This document shows, piece by piece, positions 53,109 through 63,855 of a stretch of DNA of 64,000 bases; positions within the stretch are counted from its first letter, which is position 1, and every line of letters starts with the position of its first letter. Position numbers and translations under genes: made by a program. The notes beneath the pieces are model-generated. The model made no database searches. It was not told the origin of the DNA and saw only the letters and a program-made list of their open reading frames with translations. The DNA comes from Rhynchopus sp. YZ270_cl-10 (Eukaryota > Euglenozoa > Diplonemea > Diplonemida > Diplonemidae): NCBI GenBank assembly GCA_964035575.1, contig OZ037913.1, positions 1,054,001 to 1,118,000 on the forward strand, written 5' to 3'.

Positions 53109-55425
53109 ATGGCAGCAGTATTCGCCCTCCGTCCTTGCAGAGACGTACCAGAGGATGTTCTGCATCAAATCGTTCAGTTCCTGAACCTCAGTGAGGTGGC
53201 CAAGTGTGCGCTGGTCTGCCGGAAGTGGTGCACCTCCTTCAGCAGCGACCGCGTCTGGCTGACGTTGTCGAGACGGTACTTCACCGCGCTGCCGCTTCTG
53301 CGTCTGACTGGTGGTGAGATTGGAACGTACGGTGTTTCATTGCCTCCTACCGAATGTGTTGGAGCACCTGCCCAAGCAAGAAGTGAATACATCCAAAAGA
53401 GACATGAATTCCGCGCACACCAGAAAGACCTGAAACGCAAAAAGCACATTGACACAACCCGCCCCTTTGTCCTGCACGCAGCCCTCTGTGTGGCGTGGCT
53501 TGCGTCGGTTATCTTCCTCGGTCTCCTCATCATCAACGCCGAGGGCTACAACATCTGCAGTGTGGACCAGACGTTCAACGTGCTCCACGGATGCTACGCG
53601 ATCATCTTCGCGACAATCATGTACAACGTCTTCACATCTGCACACTACGAACCAATGCCCCTCATGGAAAGAGTACGGAGGCACAGCCAGTTGATCAGTA
53701 TGTACCTTTTTAGGGTTTGTTTGCAAGATTTTTTTGGCCATTTTTAATAGAGTTTTATGGTGTTGAATGGAGGCGCACAAAAAGTGCGAATTGGCCCTCG
53801 AATTTTTTTGTGAAAAAAGTGCGCAAGAAGTGCGAACCCTTCAGTTACCAATGTATCTAAACTAGCTTTTTTATAGCTTTCAGGGTGTTTTTTTTGTAGG
53901 GTTCAGAATACATAGCTAGTAGGTGTAAAATGGTCGACATAACAAAAACCTAAACAGGTCTGACTGGAGTCTCAACTAGCATCCTGATTGCCTTCGTCTT
54001 CATCACGAAGCTGATCCAGTACAACGTGACGGCGGCAGAAGAGGACCGTGTGCGCTGGACGATCTGCTTCACCCCTGTGCTCTCGATGCTGCTCTTCTGG
54101 CAGTGCCTCGCGGTATGTTGTGTTGATGTCTTTGACATCTTTTCCATTTTACACTTACCTTCAAAATGTCATATTATCACATTAACGCCAAGAGGCTTCC
54201 CCTTACACTATCCTGAATTTGAAAGGGTTCGAAAACGTTTTTTTTTTAAACTCTCGCACACACCCCCTTTTCAGGTTTTTGCCGCACGCCCTGCAGTGAT
54301 AAGGTGGCTTGGCGCACCGAAGCTGCCTACCCTCATCGAGCTCCACGCCATGATGACAACGTTCTTCCCTATCGGCCTCGGGATAGCGATAGCGGCACTG
54401 GGGATGTTCATTGACGTATGTCTTCTCTCTTTCTCACCTCCTATCCTTTTGTTTTAACCCACGGAGTGTCAGCCTGCGTCCCAGAGGCGCTCGCACTATC
54501 AACTTCACTTTGTTTATCATCACTGACGGGCAGTTTGGAGAAATGTATGTCAAAATAACCTCCACAGACACGCATTAAGGAGTACCTGATCTACGCGTCT
54601 GTTCCGTACATGTTTGCGACAATGAGTGTGACGGGCACCTTCCTTCTCGACTTCGCAGCGCAGCACAAATTCGGAGACGCAGTAGCGGCCTTCAGCATGG
54701 CAAACCTTTCGTGTCTTCCTGTTGGCTTTATGCTCTATGAGGTATGTGGGCACCCTTCCCAATAGGGGACCATGCAGCACTAACCCATATCAAAGTCTGA
54801 TTACAGTGAATTATCCGTCAATTACCAATAGGAAAAAAGAATCTTAGTACAGACCCCAGGGCTCCGCCCTCTGTGCTTAGGTGATTGTCGAGGACACAAA
54901 TATCACTTTGTAACACACAGTGTCATGTCATAAATATGGGTTGTACTCCGTGTGGGGGTTGCCCATAGTGACTAACACATACACCATAGTATATGAGCTG
55001 TGGTTTGCTCTGAGGAAGTATCTACATAGTGCTTTAATATGGGTTGTACTCCGTGTGGGGGTTGCCTATACTGGCTAACATACACCATAGTGTATGGTCT
55101 GTGGTTTGCTCTGAGGAAGTATCTGCATGGTGCTTTCAAATACACACCATAATCTGGGTTATACTCCGTGTGGGGGTGCCTATACTGACTAACATATACA
55201 CCATAATGTATGGGCTGTGGTTCGCTCTTAGGAGCTATCCACATGGCGCTTTTGTACTAAACACATCATACTACACAGCCTCGTGGTTTGCTGCTGATGC
55301 CGCTGATGCTTTTCTTGTGTTCCTTTGCCGCGTCGTATGTGAGAGAATGGATGAAGGTCGGCGCACAGAAGAGGAAACCTCACCACCAAGCCCCTGTGCG
55401 TCCCATGCCCCGTAAGCGATTGTGA
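53109..55425 (+). CDS. F-box protein with C-terminal multipass membrane domain
   Basis: Exons are 53109-53697, 53958-54112, 54275-54415, 54568-54741 and 55279-55425 (introns of 260, 162, 152 and 537 bp), 401 residues. An F-box lies at residues 12-55 (DVPEDVLHQIVQFLNLSEVA, CALVCRKW). From about residue 115 to the end there are seven to eight hydrophobic segments (VLHAALCVAWLASVIFLGLL, GVSTSILIAFVFITKLI, MMTTFFPIGLGIAIAALGMF, GLLLMPLMLFLCSFAASYV). The tail is basic. F-box domains link Skp1-Cullin ligases to substrates; attachment to a polytopic membrane part resembling TMEM185-type proteins suggests a membrane-embedded ubiquitin ligase adaptor (inference). The large last intron carries a tandem repeat, and intron 3 carries a hairpin repeat. 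Confidence 0.85.
54471..54508 (+). repeat. GCCTGC/AGAGGC...GCAC hairpin repeat, copy 6, inside an intron
   Basis: AGCCTGCGTCCCAGAGGCG, CTCGCAC, then ATCAACTTCAC. It lies in intron 54416-54567 of the F-box gene, in the sense orientation. Confidence 0.75.
54933..55255. repeat. Three tandem copies of a ~105-bp unit in an intron
   Basis: Copies start near 54933, 55036 and 55151. Each holds TACTCCGTGTGGGGGT, ACACCATA and GCTGTGGTTTGCTCT or close variants, with periods of about 103 and 115. The third copy is the most diverged. All lie in the last intron of the F-box gene. Confidence 0.9.
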
Positions 55426-55694
55426 AGTGTGGGTGAGGAAGGGGGGGGTGGAAAAAGGGGGGAAAGTGGGATGGGGTATTTTTAGTTTATCTTTGTTGGT
55501 GCTTTTATCCTGAGGTTGGCATCGTTATGTGTGCGGTTAGGGTGGCGGCAATCTACCATTTCTTAAATGAGGTGGTGGCATGTGTTCAAACTAGCTATTT
55601 GATGAAAGATGATTTTTTTTTCTTTTTGTGTGTCTTCTTTGAATGGAAAGAAAATTGAAATTAGTTTCTTGCATTTCTATTTGTTGAAAAAAGG

Positions 55695-56594
55695 CAGAGT
55701 TTCCGCCAAGGTGTACCGGGGTGTACTTTGGTACACCCCAATATTTTTCCCGGAAAAATTTGGATTTTTACAGGGATTCGGGGTGTACCAAAGTACACCC
55801 GAGAAAAATGGGGTTTTAGAGGTTGTAGATGACCCCCCGTGGTCATGTGACCCCACCGTGCAGAGCGTTTGGCTCGCTGCGTCAAAAGAAGTGGAAGAAA
55901 AGGGGGGTAAAATCTAGGAAAAAAAGAAAAAAGTAGCGTACCGTGCGCCTGCGGCGCTGTGTTGCTGGCTATTTGATGTTGCTATATTATCATTGACACT
56001 TCTGTGTATTGACCCTTTTTTAAAGGAGGCTTCGGTGCAAGCGACGAGTGCATTCACTTTCTATTACATGTTCCAACGGCAGCACTGTAATCACTGTGTA
56101 GCACCACGCAATGAAAAAACAAATACCATCACCTTTCACAAGACTCCTTACCTTGTTAAGCTTCCACCCCCGACCTCCAAACGAACCACCTCTACCAGAC
56201 AACACAGCTGCGAAGCTTAACATGGTTGCTATCAAAGCTGGTGCTAAAAAGCCTGGTGCAAAAACCCAAAATTGTGCCAAAGCTGCGGCAGAGCCGACTT
56301 GTCTTGGTCAAGAAGGAGACCCCTCCCACGGTTGACGAGGCGATACGGCCAGTGGAAGTGACACCTCAACCGGTAGTGAGCGTATCTCGCACTTCCCCTT
56401 CTGCTCTTTCAACCCTTCCCAAAAAGTTTTTTTGTAGCACCCCCCCGCACGCTTCGCCTCTCTACCTGTGTCTGACAGGGAGGCGCGCGCGAATCGCGCG
56501 ACGACCGCTTTTTTGGGGAGAAAAAAATTTTTTTGGGGGTCGTTTTCATGGTACACCCCAATTTCTGAAACCCCAAATCCTGGCGGAAACCCTG
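55695..56594. mobile_element. hAT-like non-autonomous element, ~900 bp
   Basis: Inverted ends CAGAGTTTCCGCCA (left) and TGGCGGAAACCCTG (right). Inside are several GGTACACCCC / GGGGTGTACC units, mostly near the ends (55711-55800 and 56550-56560). CAGGGTTT-type ends suit the hAT group, but I see no clean 8-bp duplication. There is no transposase. Confidence 0.55.
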
Positions 56595-58002
56595 AAAGGG
56601 CAAAAAAAAAAAAAAATAATCATTTCTCTAGAAATAAATGTTCATCTAACAAAACTTCTCTTTTAATTATAATGTCAGATCCTGTCTTGAGTTTGGGAGT
56701 AGGTGTGGGGGTGAGCTGGTCAAAGGGGGGGAGAAGCTACTGTGTTGCCCAACAAAACATACATACTTCAGGCACCCTAGCTTCTACAGCTAACTCGTTT
56801 TTAAGAACGAAAAATATTAACCGAAAAAAAAAACACACAAAATACAAAAGTCAATCCTTGGACTCCACGAACCTCGATATCCCCTCAAATTATATGAATG
56901 GAAACGCATGTTAGAAGAGGGAGAAAAAAAAAATGCCTGGAGTGAACTGCATTTTTTGAACGAAACAAAACAAACTCAACATGATTTGCAAATGACAACA
57001 AAAAAAAAAAAAACAGACAGTGGAGATTTGCACAAACTGTGGCAACACAACCGAGGCAACTGCACTACTTCAACAATTTATCAAAAAAAAAGTAATGTGC
57101 TTTCCCCCATCCCCCTCGCTGTATAGTGAATACTATACGGCAGCTGCGCCAAGCAACAAGAAGTTATCAACAATTTTAAAACCAAATGGCGGAAAAAGCT
57201 GGTGGTTCACAAAACGGTTTCCCCCCCATTTTATCTAAATTACGAAGCACAAGAGGGGAGGAAACGAACAGAGTATCTAGATGTCTCTTAAAAAGTATCG
57301 GAGATAAAGATTTTTTTTGTTCATATTCTCGAGAAATCCGGCCTTTTTTTCTTGGTAATTAAAATACTAAAAAAGGCGTAAAGTTGCGTAAGATTTGAGA
57401 AGTAGATTTTCATCTTACAATTTTTCTTTATTTTTTTTTTTTTTTTTGCCCCTCTATTTTGCCGAACTTTCAAACTGCGCGATACTTTTGTTTTTTTTAT
57501 GAAACAATTTTTTTTCTGGCGTGCTTGGCGAAAGTGGTGCGGAGTTGGTAAGGAGGGTTATGGTAGGGTCAGTGGCCTTGTCAGTGTGTGTGGCGGCTCT
57601 TGATGACGAGCTGATGGAATGGCTTCATGCCTGCTATTTATTTTGCGAAGGCTTGAAAGGCGATGTCTCTCCATTGTCTTTCAGGGTTATTTTCCTCCCC
57701 CCTTTTTCTTAGTAAAGTGGAGAATTACTAGACACAGCTCTGCCTTGTCTCACTGAATTCATAAAGGTAAGGTGTATTCATAAAGGGAAACACGAAGAGT
57801 AAGTGCATCCTTGGGTGTTCTCCACTTTTTTTTTTGCAACCAAGCTTTCAATAAATAAATAATTTCATGATCGTGATGAGCGAGAGTTTTCCTTTTTCTC
57901 TCTTTTCTCCAAAAAATATATGGACATGTGGTCTCACAAAAGGCGCTGTTCATCTAGTCACCCCACCCCCTTTTTTTCTGTGATTTATTTTTTAGCTTGT
58001 TG

Positions 58003-60915
58003 CACGGTGGAGTCTGACCAGCCTGGCCTGAGGCCAAACCGGACTCACCCCCGAGTCCGCCTGGCCGGACTCGGGGTCCGGCCAACCGGACCCCTGGCCG
58101 GACCCCGAGTCTGGTTGGCCGGACCCTGAGTCCGGTTGGCCGGACCCAAAAAAAAAAATTTTTTTTTTGACATCTCAAAAATGCCCTTGGTGGGTCCATA
58201 TGACCTCAAAACTGGACTAAAAATGCAAATAAAGGCACTTACGAGCAGTTTAGAGCATCTAGAATTTATTCCACGGCAATTTTGTGTGCACCCTGTACAT
58301 TTTGTATGGGCCATCGCCTTAGCAAAAAATCGAAAAACCACAAAAAAAAATTTTTTTTTTCCGGGAAAAAATTGGCCTCTGGGTTGGGTCTTGGGGCACC
58401 GAAAAATGCAAAAAAAAACGCAAAATTCGGGTGTTTTGACCATCTGGGGTTTCAAATACACGTATTGGAACACTACACTAAACAGTGGTTAGACAAGGCG
58501 ATTTTTGACCAAAGAAAAAATAACTTTTTTGCCCAAAACCGGCCGTGGTAGGTCATAAAATGGCCCAAAAAATCCAAAGAAAACCTCAGATTGGGCAAAT
58601 TGTGAAAAAAAAATTCAAGTCAAAATTTCAGCCTAAATACGGTCATACCCCGTGTACTGTAGTAGCTATTTTCGACGATTTGAGGCCATAAAAAGCAAAC
58701 TTTGGCACTTTTGAGCATCTATTGGGGTCTAAGAGGTGGTTTTGTGTACCCGATTTTCAGACGAATTTTTTTTCTGTATTGGTTACTGGTGACTGTACCC
58801 AGAGAAGGCACCTTGACAGCAGCGAAGGCGCAGGTTACGATGAAGACAAGGTATGTAAATCTGTTTAACTGTCGTAGATCCAATCCCGACTACTACATTT
58901 TACTGACCCCAGACCCCCTCACAAATAGCCCTAGCTGGCTCCGATGATGAGAACTCTGCAGTGAGCGAACCATACAGCAAAATACTCCTCGCACGGTTTG
59001 GTGGTTGTCAAGTTGATGTGTCAGGAGTTTGGCCCATTTGGCCTTGTAAACTTTTGTAGTTCGACAATACGTTCTCGTACGCAGTGTGCATCTTCTGCTT
59101 AAGAGTTGTCCTCAGCATTTTGTTGTTTATCTTTTTGTTCTTTTGATTAATACTTCTACATGGTACCCTCGCTTCGCTTGGGAACCATTAGTGCAGCAGG
59201 AAACCCGCTGTAGCGTGAAAAAAGGCTACCTTATTTCACGGCAATACATAGTTATTACCGCTTTTTTTCATTAACCTCACCCTTCCCGACTACTGCGTTT
59301 GTACATCATAACTTAATCACATCCCACATTTACACTCATCACAGGATCGTGAAATCTGAACTGCATCCGTGCTTGCGATGAGAAGCCTCGCCGCGTCTCC
59401 GACATTCAGCAACTCAAAATCCAAAGAGTATCACCCGCATCAATCTATTCTGAGTTTGCGGACCAAGATCTGGGGTGGAAGGGGGGTGGGTACACTTTGT
59501 CAGTCACTGCTATTGCCATTTAACCCAGGGAGCATAGCTAGTGCAAGAAATTCGACTTTGGAAACCTTCCGGAAAGTCTGTCCTCTGCTTACGGAGGACG
59601 AGGCACAAGAAAATATTGCGTTCCCCCAGAAAACCAGTGCACATTTCACACCCCTTGTGGGTGGTCTTGTTGCCTTTTTGTCACAGTAATTTTGGCCCAG
59701 GCATGTTCTTGAAGCATGACAATTTAGTGTGTATGGGGCAGGGTGTTGTTTTGTTCTGAATTCTCTTTGTTATAACATCTAAGTCAATCGCGGGTGGTGG
59801 TTTGTGTAGCGTGAGGCACTCTTTTTAACAAACTTCCTGCGGCTGCTAAAGCGTTATTTCTTCGGATTTAACCCGTACAGCGTAACATAGTGGATTCGCC
59901 TGGTCGACACAACCTTTGATAGATATGGGATAACCAACCCCCTTCAACCCCTCGTGGGTTCACTAAACAAGCCCTAGTGGTAGTTAAACGCGATTGACAT
60001 TTACATTCCTAGAGATGAAAGAACAAGACAACACTTCTGTACCCGCGCATCAAAATTGTGGAAAACTTTGCACCCCAAACACCCTCAACAACGCCCGCCA
60101 AAAGGCGCCCCTTGTTGCTGGGAGTTGGTTCTCATGTTTGATACCTGCACAGCGGGCATTCCTCTGAGTCCAACGCATGTTTGGCCTGTCTGCGGCGTTG
60201 TACTTCAGGTGCACGAAGACAGGGTGGTAGTAAATTTTGCGTAGTGTCGCATTCCCTCATGTGTGGGTCACTCACACTTGCGGTCATGTGCCACTGCGTG
60301 GGTCTGGGAATTTGGGTACCTGGGTACAGGAAATTTGTTGTGGAAGACATCAACCACCATGCATTGAGGAGGGTAAGACAGTGGTCGCAGTTTCTACTTG
60401 ATAGCATTACAACATTTAACTTCTCCACGGGGGTCTTGGGCCGTTCACTCGGTTATACCTTGACTACCGGAAGATATTCTTGAGGCCTTTTTGGTCTCTA
60501 GAATATCCGGTCTTCCCGAACGGAGGCACACTTTGTGTGTTACTACGACCTGGCAACTTCCAGCAGTAGGTTAAGTAATCTTTCTTGTAAATTGTTGGAA
60601 CATTATCTCCTCAGTGCATGAATGCCCCATGTGACTGGACACTTTTGTGTTTGTCATGTGGAGCTGTGGTTGCTCTTTCACGACTTTTTTCCTTGTACAC
60701 CAGTGTACCGTGTACCTGGGTACCTGGGTAACCTGGGTACCTGGGTAACCTGGGTACCTGGGTACCTGGGGCGGCCAGGCGGACCCACGGGTCCGCCTGG
60801 CCGGACTCGGGGTCCGGCCAACCGGACTCGGGGGTCCGCCTGGCCGGACTCAGGGGTCCGTCCTTTAGTCCGGCCAAAAGGGTCCGGCCATTTTGGTCAG
60901 ACTCCACCGTGTGGG
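58003..60915. mobile_element. Possible 2.9-kb decayed DNA transposon bounded by inverted CACGGTGGAGTCTGACCA
   Basis: CACGGTGGAGTCTGACCA at about 58006 is inverted at about 60893-60911. Next to each end is a GC-rich block built of GGCCGGACTCGGGGTCCGGCC-like units (58020-58150 and 60768-60895). The interior has a composition unlike the flanks. No target duplication is obvious, so these may also be two independent copies of a shorter repeat. Confidence 0.4.
60712..60769. repeat. Minisatellite of GGTACCTGGGTA(AC) units
   Basis: About six units of TACCTGGG with alternating 9- and 10-base spacing, directly before the GC-rich block. Confidence 0.85.
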
Positions 60916-61260
60916 GTGCTCCCCTTCGAGCTACGGGTTTTTTTTATATATTTCAAAGTGAACGACTTTCAGAGGGACAGTGGAGTTTTTTTTTTGTAGC
61001 TATCATTCCAGCAAATTCATCTTTTAAAAAAAAACACAAAATTCTGGCAGTTCCCGATGCCTTCCGTTCCTCCCCACTCTTCACTTTTAGTATTTTTCTT
61101 CTTTTTTTGTGTTGAATTTTCAGAATTTTTTTTTGTGGTTTTCTGATGCCTACTTTGCACCTTCCAAAAACCCATCATTTTTCCTCTGTTCACTGTTGTC
61201 TGTTATCAGAGTAGGATCCAGGCATTTCCCAATGTGCTCGGGACATGGCCACTCGATGTA

Positions 61261-61494
61261 CAGTACCCCAAATATGTTTGGCGTGCAAATTACCCTAAAA
61301 TCCCCAAATCCACATACTTCGTGGTCCGCCGGAGTCCGCCTGAGTTGAGACGGACCTAAGACGGATTCGGGCTGAGTTCGCCTGAGTCCGTCTCGACTCG
61401 GGCGGGGGCTTGATGGGATTTGGCAGACTCAGGTGGACCACGAAGTATGAATCCACCAAACTTATTTGGACGCCAAGTTATTTGGAGTACCGTA
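61261..61494. mobile_element. Tc1/mariner-like MITE, 234 bp, TA target site
   Basis: Inverted ends CAGTACCCCAAATA and TATTTGGAGTACCG, flanked by TA on both sides (61259-61260 and 61495-61496). The arms stay similar for about 80 bp, including CATACTTCGTGGTCC and GGACCACGAAGTATG. The centre is made of GGCGGACTC/GAGTCCGCC-like words. Ends beginning CAGT plus a TA duplication are typical of mariner-type MITEs. Confidence 0.82.
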
Positions 61495-62535
61495 GCTGCT
61501 GGGGATGCTTGCACTCTCTTTTAACGACCCGCTAAGAGTCTCTTTTCATTTTTTCTCCATTTTTTTGTTGTTTTGTATTAAATATGAGGAAATATATCTA
61601 ACCCAAGAACCATAGGTGTACTGTTGCCTTCTCTTGGGTTTCTTTTATCATACATACAGCTCTGACACAGTACTTTTTTTTTTGCATTTTTCAACAGATT
61701 CCGATGGTACAATACCTTAGCACAATAACTTTATCATCACCACCGTACGTTAGTGCCATGTGTCCCGTTTTTTTAGTTTTCAATCTCATGAGAGACTTAG
61801 AATCATCTGACCAACTTTTTTTCAAAAAAAAAAAAAAAAAATTGAGCTCCAATTGTTTTGCTCTTTGTATCTTTTTTTTAACCCGTATGTTAGTGTCGTG
61901 TGTTCCATCTTGTTTTTGGGCCACTCATCGCTTTTAGATGCCGTTTATCGAAAGTGTTTGCACCCTTTTCCCACTTCAGTCTTTGTTCTCTGTTCCTTCT
62001 GCAGTCCATAGGCTTCGGTCATAGGGCGACGAAGCAAAAAACAAGGCTGCTGATCAATGTTACGGTTTTTCACTCCTTTTTAACTTTTTTTGTTTTCTCC
62101 TCTTCACTGCACGCTGTTCCCGACGTATTGTGTCATGGATTACACACCACGTCCCTCTGGTTGCGTCAGTTATTTGGGTTTTCCACATTCACTAAAAAAT
62201 AAAAAAATGACCTAATGCGTGCCTCCCCTCAGGAAAGATTTTGTGTGAATCCGTCGTTTGTCTCTGTTTGCTATTCTTCTGGTTGTCTTGCCGTTGCATT
62301 CACCCTTTCCACAAAAAAAGAACAAAAAAAAGAAAAAAAAAGAGGGCAAAACCAGGTTTTGTGGTGACTGGCTTAAAATTGAGCCCAGCACCCAACTTGG
62401 CACCCAAGGACACTGTGTGATCTTTTATTTCACTCTCCCGGCTCCTCCCCAAGTCATTTTGGAATTAAAGAGATCTTATTTCACCTTTTAAACCAGTTAC
62501 GACCAACGTTTTTAACGCGTCATATAAAAAAGAAA

Positions 62536-62584
62536 TATAGTGGAGCACACTCTAGGGTGGCTACACTAATACAACCAAGTTTTT
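62536..62584 (+). repeat. TACACTAATACAACCAAG repeat, copy 2
   Basis: ATAGTGGAGCACACTCTAGG, GTGGC, TACACTAATACAACCAAGTT. Partner of 50236-50283. GTG-G-AGC pairs with GCT-A-CAC across a G-A mismatch. Confidence 0.8.
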
Positions 62585-63102
62585 CAAAGAAAAAGAGGAA
62601 CTGCCTGTGTTCCTGGCATCTAACCACTGACAGCTAACCCATATCAAAAAAAAAAAGCAATATTGTTTCCACCTCGAAGTGGCCCGATCAAGAGAAACTG
62701 TAAAATACACACAGTTTTAAATCTTGTTTTTTTTCCTCTTTTCTTATGTGTCTTTGGATATTACCTAATGTGTTATTACCAATCAGATGACCTGGTCTTT
62801 GCCTTCTGCAGGACACAGGCTTCTTCTGGCAATCGAGGAAGTAAGTAAACTTAAAAGTACAGATAGTTCACCTAGTAGGTGCAACGTGATTGTCGACGCA
62901 ATTAAAAGGATGTGTGTCAAATTGAAACAATCAAAAAAACCCCCCCCTCTGGCTTCGTTGTGTTGTTAATGTTGACACTCAGGGATCAAGCCTTTTGTTC
63001 GTCTGTCCATTCAACGTGACTAAGCACGAACAAAAAGGATCCAAGAATACAACAAAAAGATTGATGAATAACCAATGTTTCAAAACATTAAGTAATCCAA
63101 TC

Positions 63103-63130
63103 AGACTAAGCACGAGAGGCTTAGTTCATC
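63103..63130 (+). ncRNA. GAGAGG-family hairpin (CTAAGC stem)
   Basis: Upper stem CTAAGC/GCTTAG, loop ACGAGAG, reduced base, then TATAAACTTTTATTTTT. A 5' half copy (GTGACTAAGCACGA) lies 75 bases upstream at 63017-63030. Confidence 0.7.
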
Positions 63131-63617
63131 TATAAACTTTTATTTTTTTTTCCCGCACAACTGAAATACTAAAATAAAGGGGAGGGGAAAAGACCCCCCA
63201 TATCCAACAACCACAAAACCTTTCCAATCCCCTTTGAGGGATTGGGAACACAACCTGGCCCCAGTGTTGGTTTTCAGAATGGGGGAAAACCTGTTTTGGT
63301 ATCTGTATGGGCAGATATACCAAAACCAAGCTTATCATCAAATAAAAGGAAGAGAGAAAGAAAATCTTGATAGGGGGAATGTACCCTCTAAGAGAGTCTT
63401 GATACTGCACACTATCATTTTCTTTCCTACACAAAAAAATATATGAAAGAAACGTCCCCACCCCAATTCCCCACCCCCTCAACAATCAACTCGGTGAGCA
63501 GCGTCACCCACAAAAAAAACCCCCCCACCCGCCACGAAAATAACGAAATCATAACACACACACATTTTTTTGTCACACCCCCTTTTTTTTTGATATCCTA
63601 TCCTTTTGAATTTTTTT

Positions 63618-63650
63618 GATGTGTATGCATGAGAGGTGCATTTCATCTTA
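63618..63650 (+). ncRNA. GAGAGG-family hairpin (ATGCA stem)
   Basis: Base GATG/CATC, upper stem ATGC/GCAT (ATGCA/TGCAT), loop TGAGAGG, then TTACAAATTTT. A fourth upper-stem sequence that still pairs. Confidence 0.7.
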
Positions 63651-63749
63651 CAAATTTTGGCGTCTAAAAAAACATCATTTCTCTAAATGAATGTGGCATC
63701 CCTTTGGCAAGCGGTCTTCACATGGGGGTCTTATTTGGTGTTTAGGATT

Positions 63750-63781
63750 TGAGTGTGCACCACGTGAGTCACATTCATCTT
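63750..63781 (+). ncRNA. Diverged GAGAGG-family hairpin
   Basis: GAGTGTGCACCACGTGAGTCACATTCATCT (in parts: TGTG/CACA stem, loop with GTGAG, 3' TTCATCTTT). Loop and base are altered. Confidence 0.45.
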
Positions 63782-63820
63782 TTTTTCAAGTTTTTGTTTT
63801 CTACTTAGGGAACATTTTTT

Positions 63821-63855
63821 AAGGTGACTAAGCACGAGAGGCTTAGGATCATCTT
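63821..63855 (+). ncRNA. GAGAGG-family hairpin, consensus copy
   Basis: Base AAGGTG/CATCTT, upper stem CTAAGC/GCTTAG, loop ACGAGAG, then ATAAACTTTTCTTTT. This copy best represents the A-type consensus. Confidence 0.75.

Noticed and set aside
57521-57712. 63-residue frame in the 3' spacer
   Set aside because: Short, isolated, no family resemblance, and surrounded by homopolymer DNA.
59369-60483. Short open frames in the composition island
   Set aside because: They are 60-106 residues in different frames, with no recognisable domain or splice pattern linking them.
30009-63650. Hairpins as histone mRNA 3' stem-loops
   Set aside because: The loop and stem do not match the histone consensus, and no histone genes are present.
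28171-63855. Hairpins as hammerhead ribozymes
   Set aside because: The conserved CUGAUGA and GAAA core of hammerheads is absent; only a single stem with a GAGAG loop is seen.
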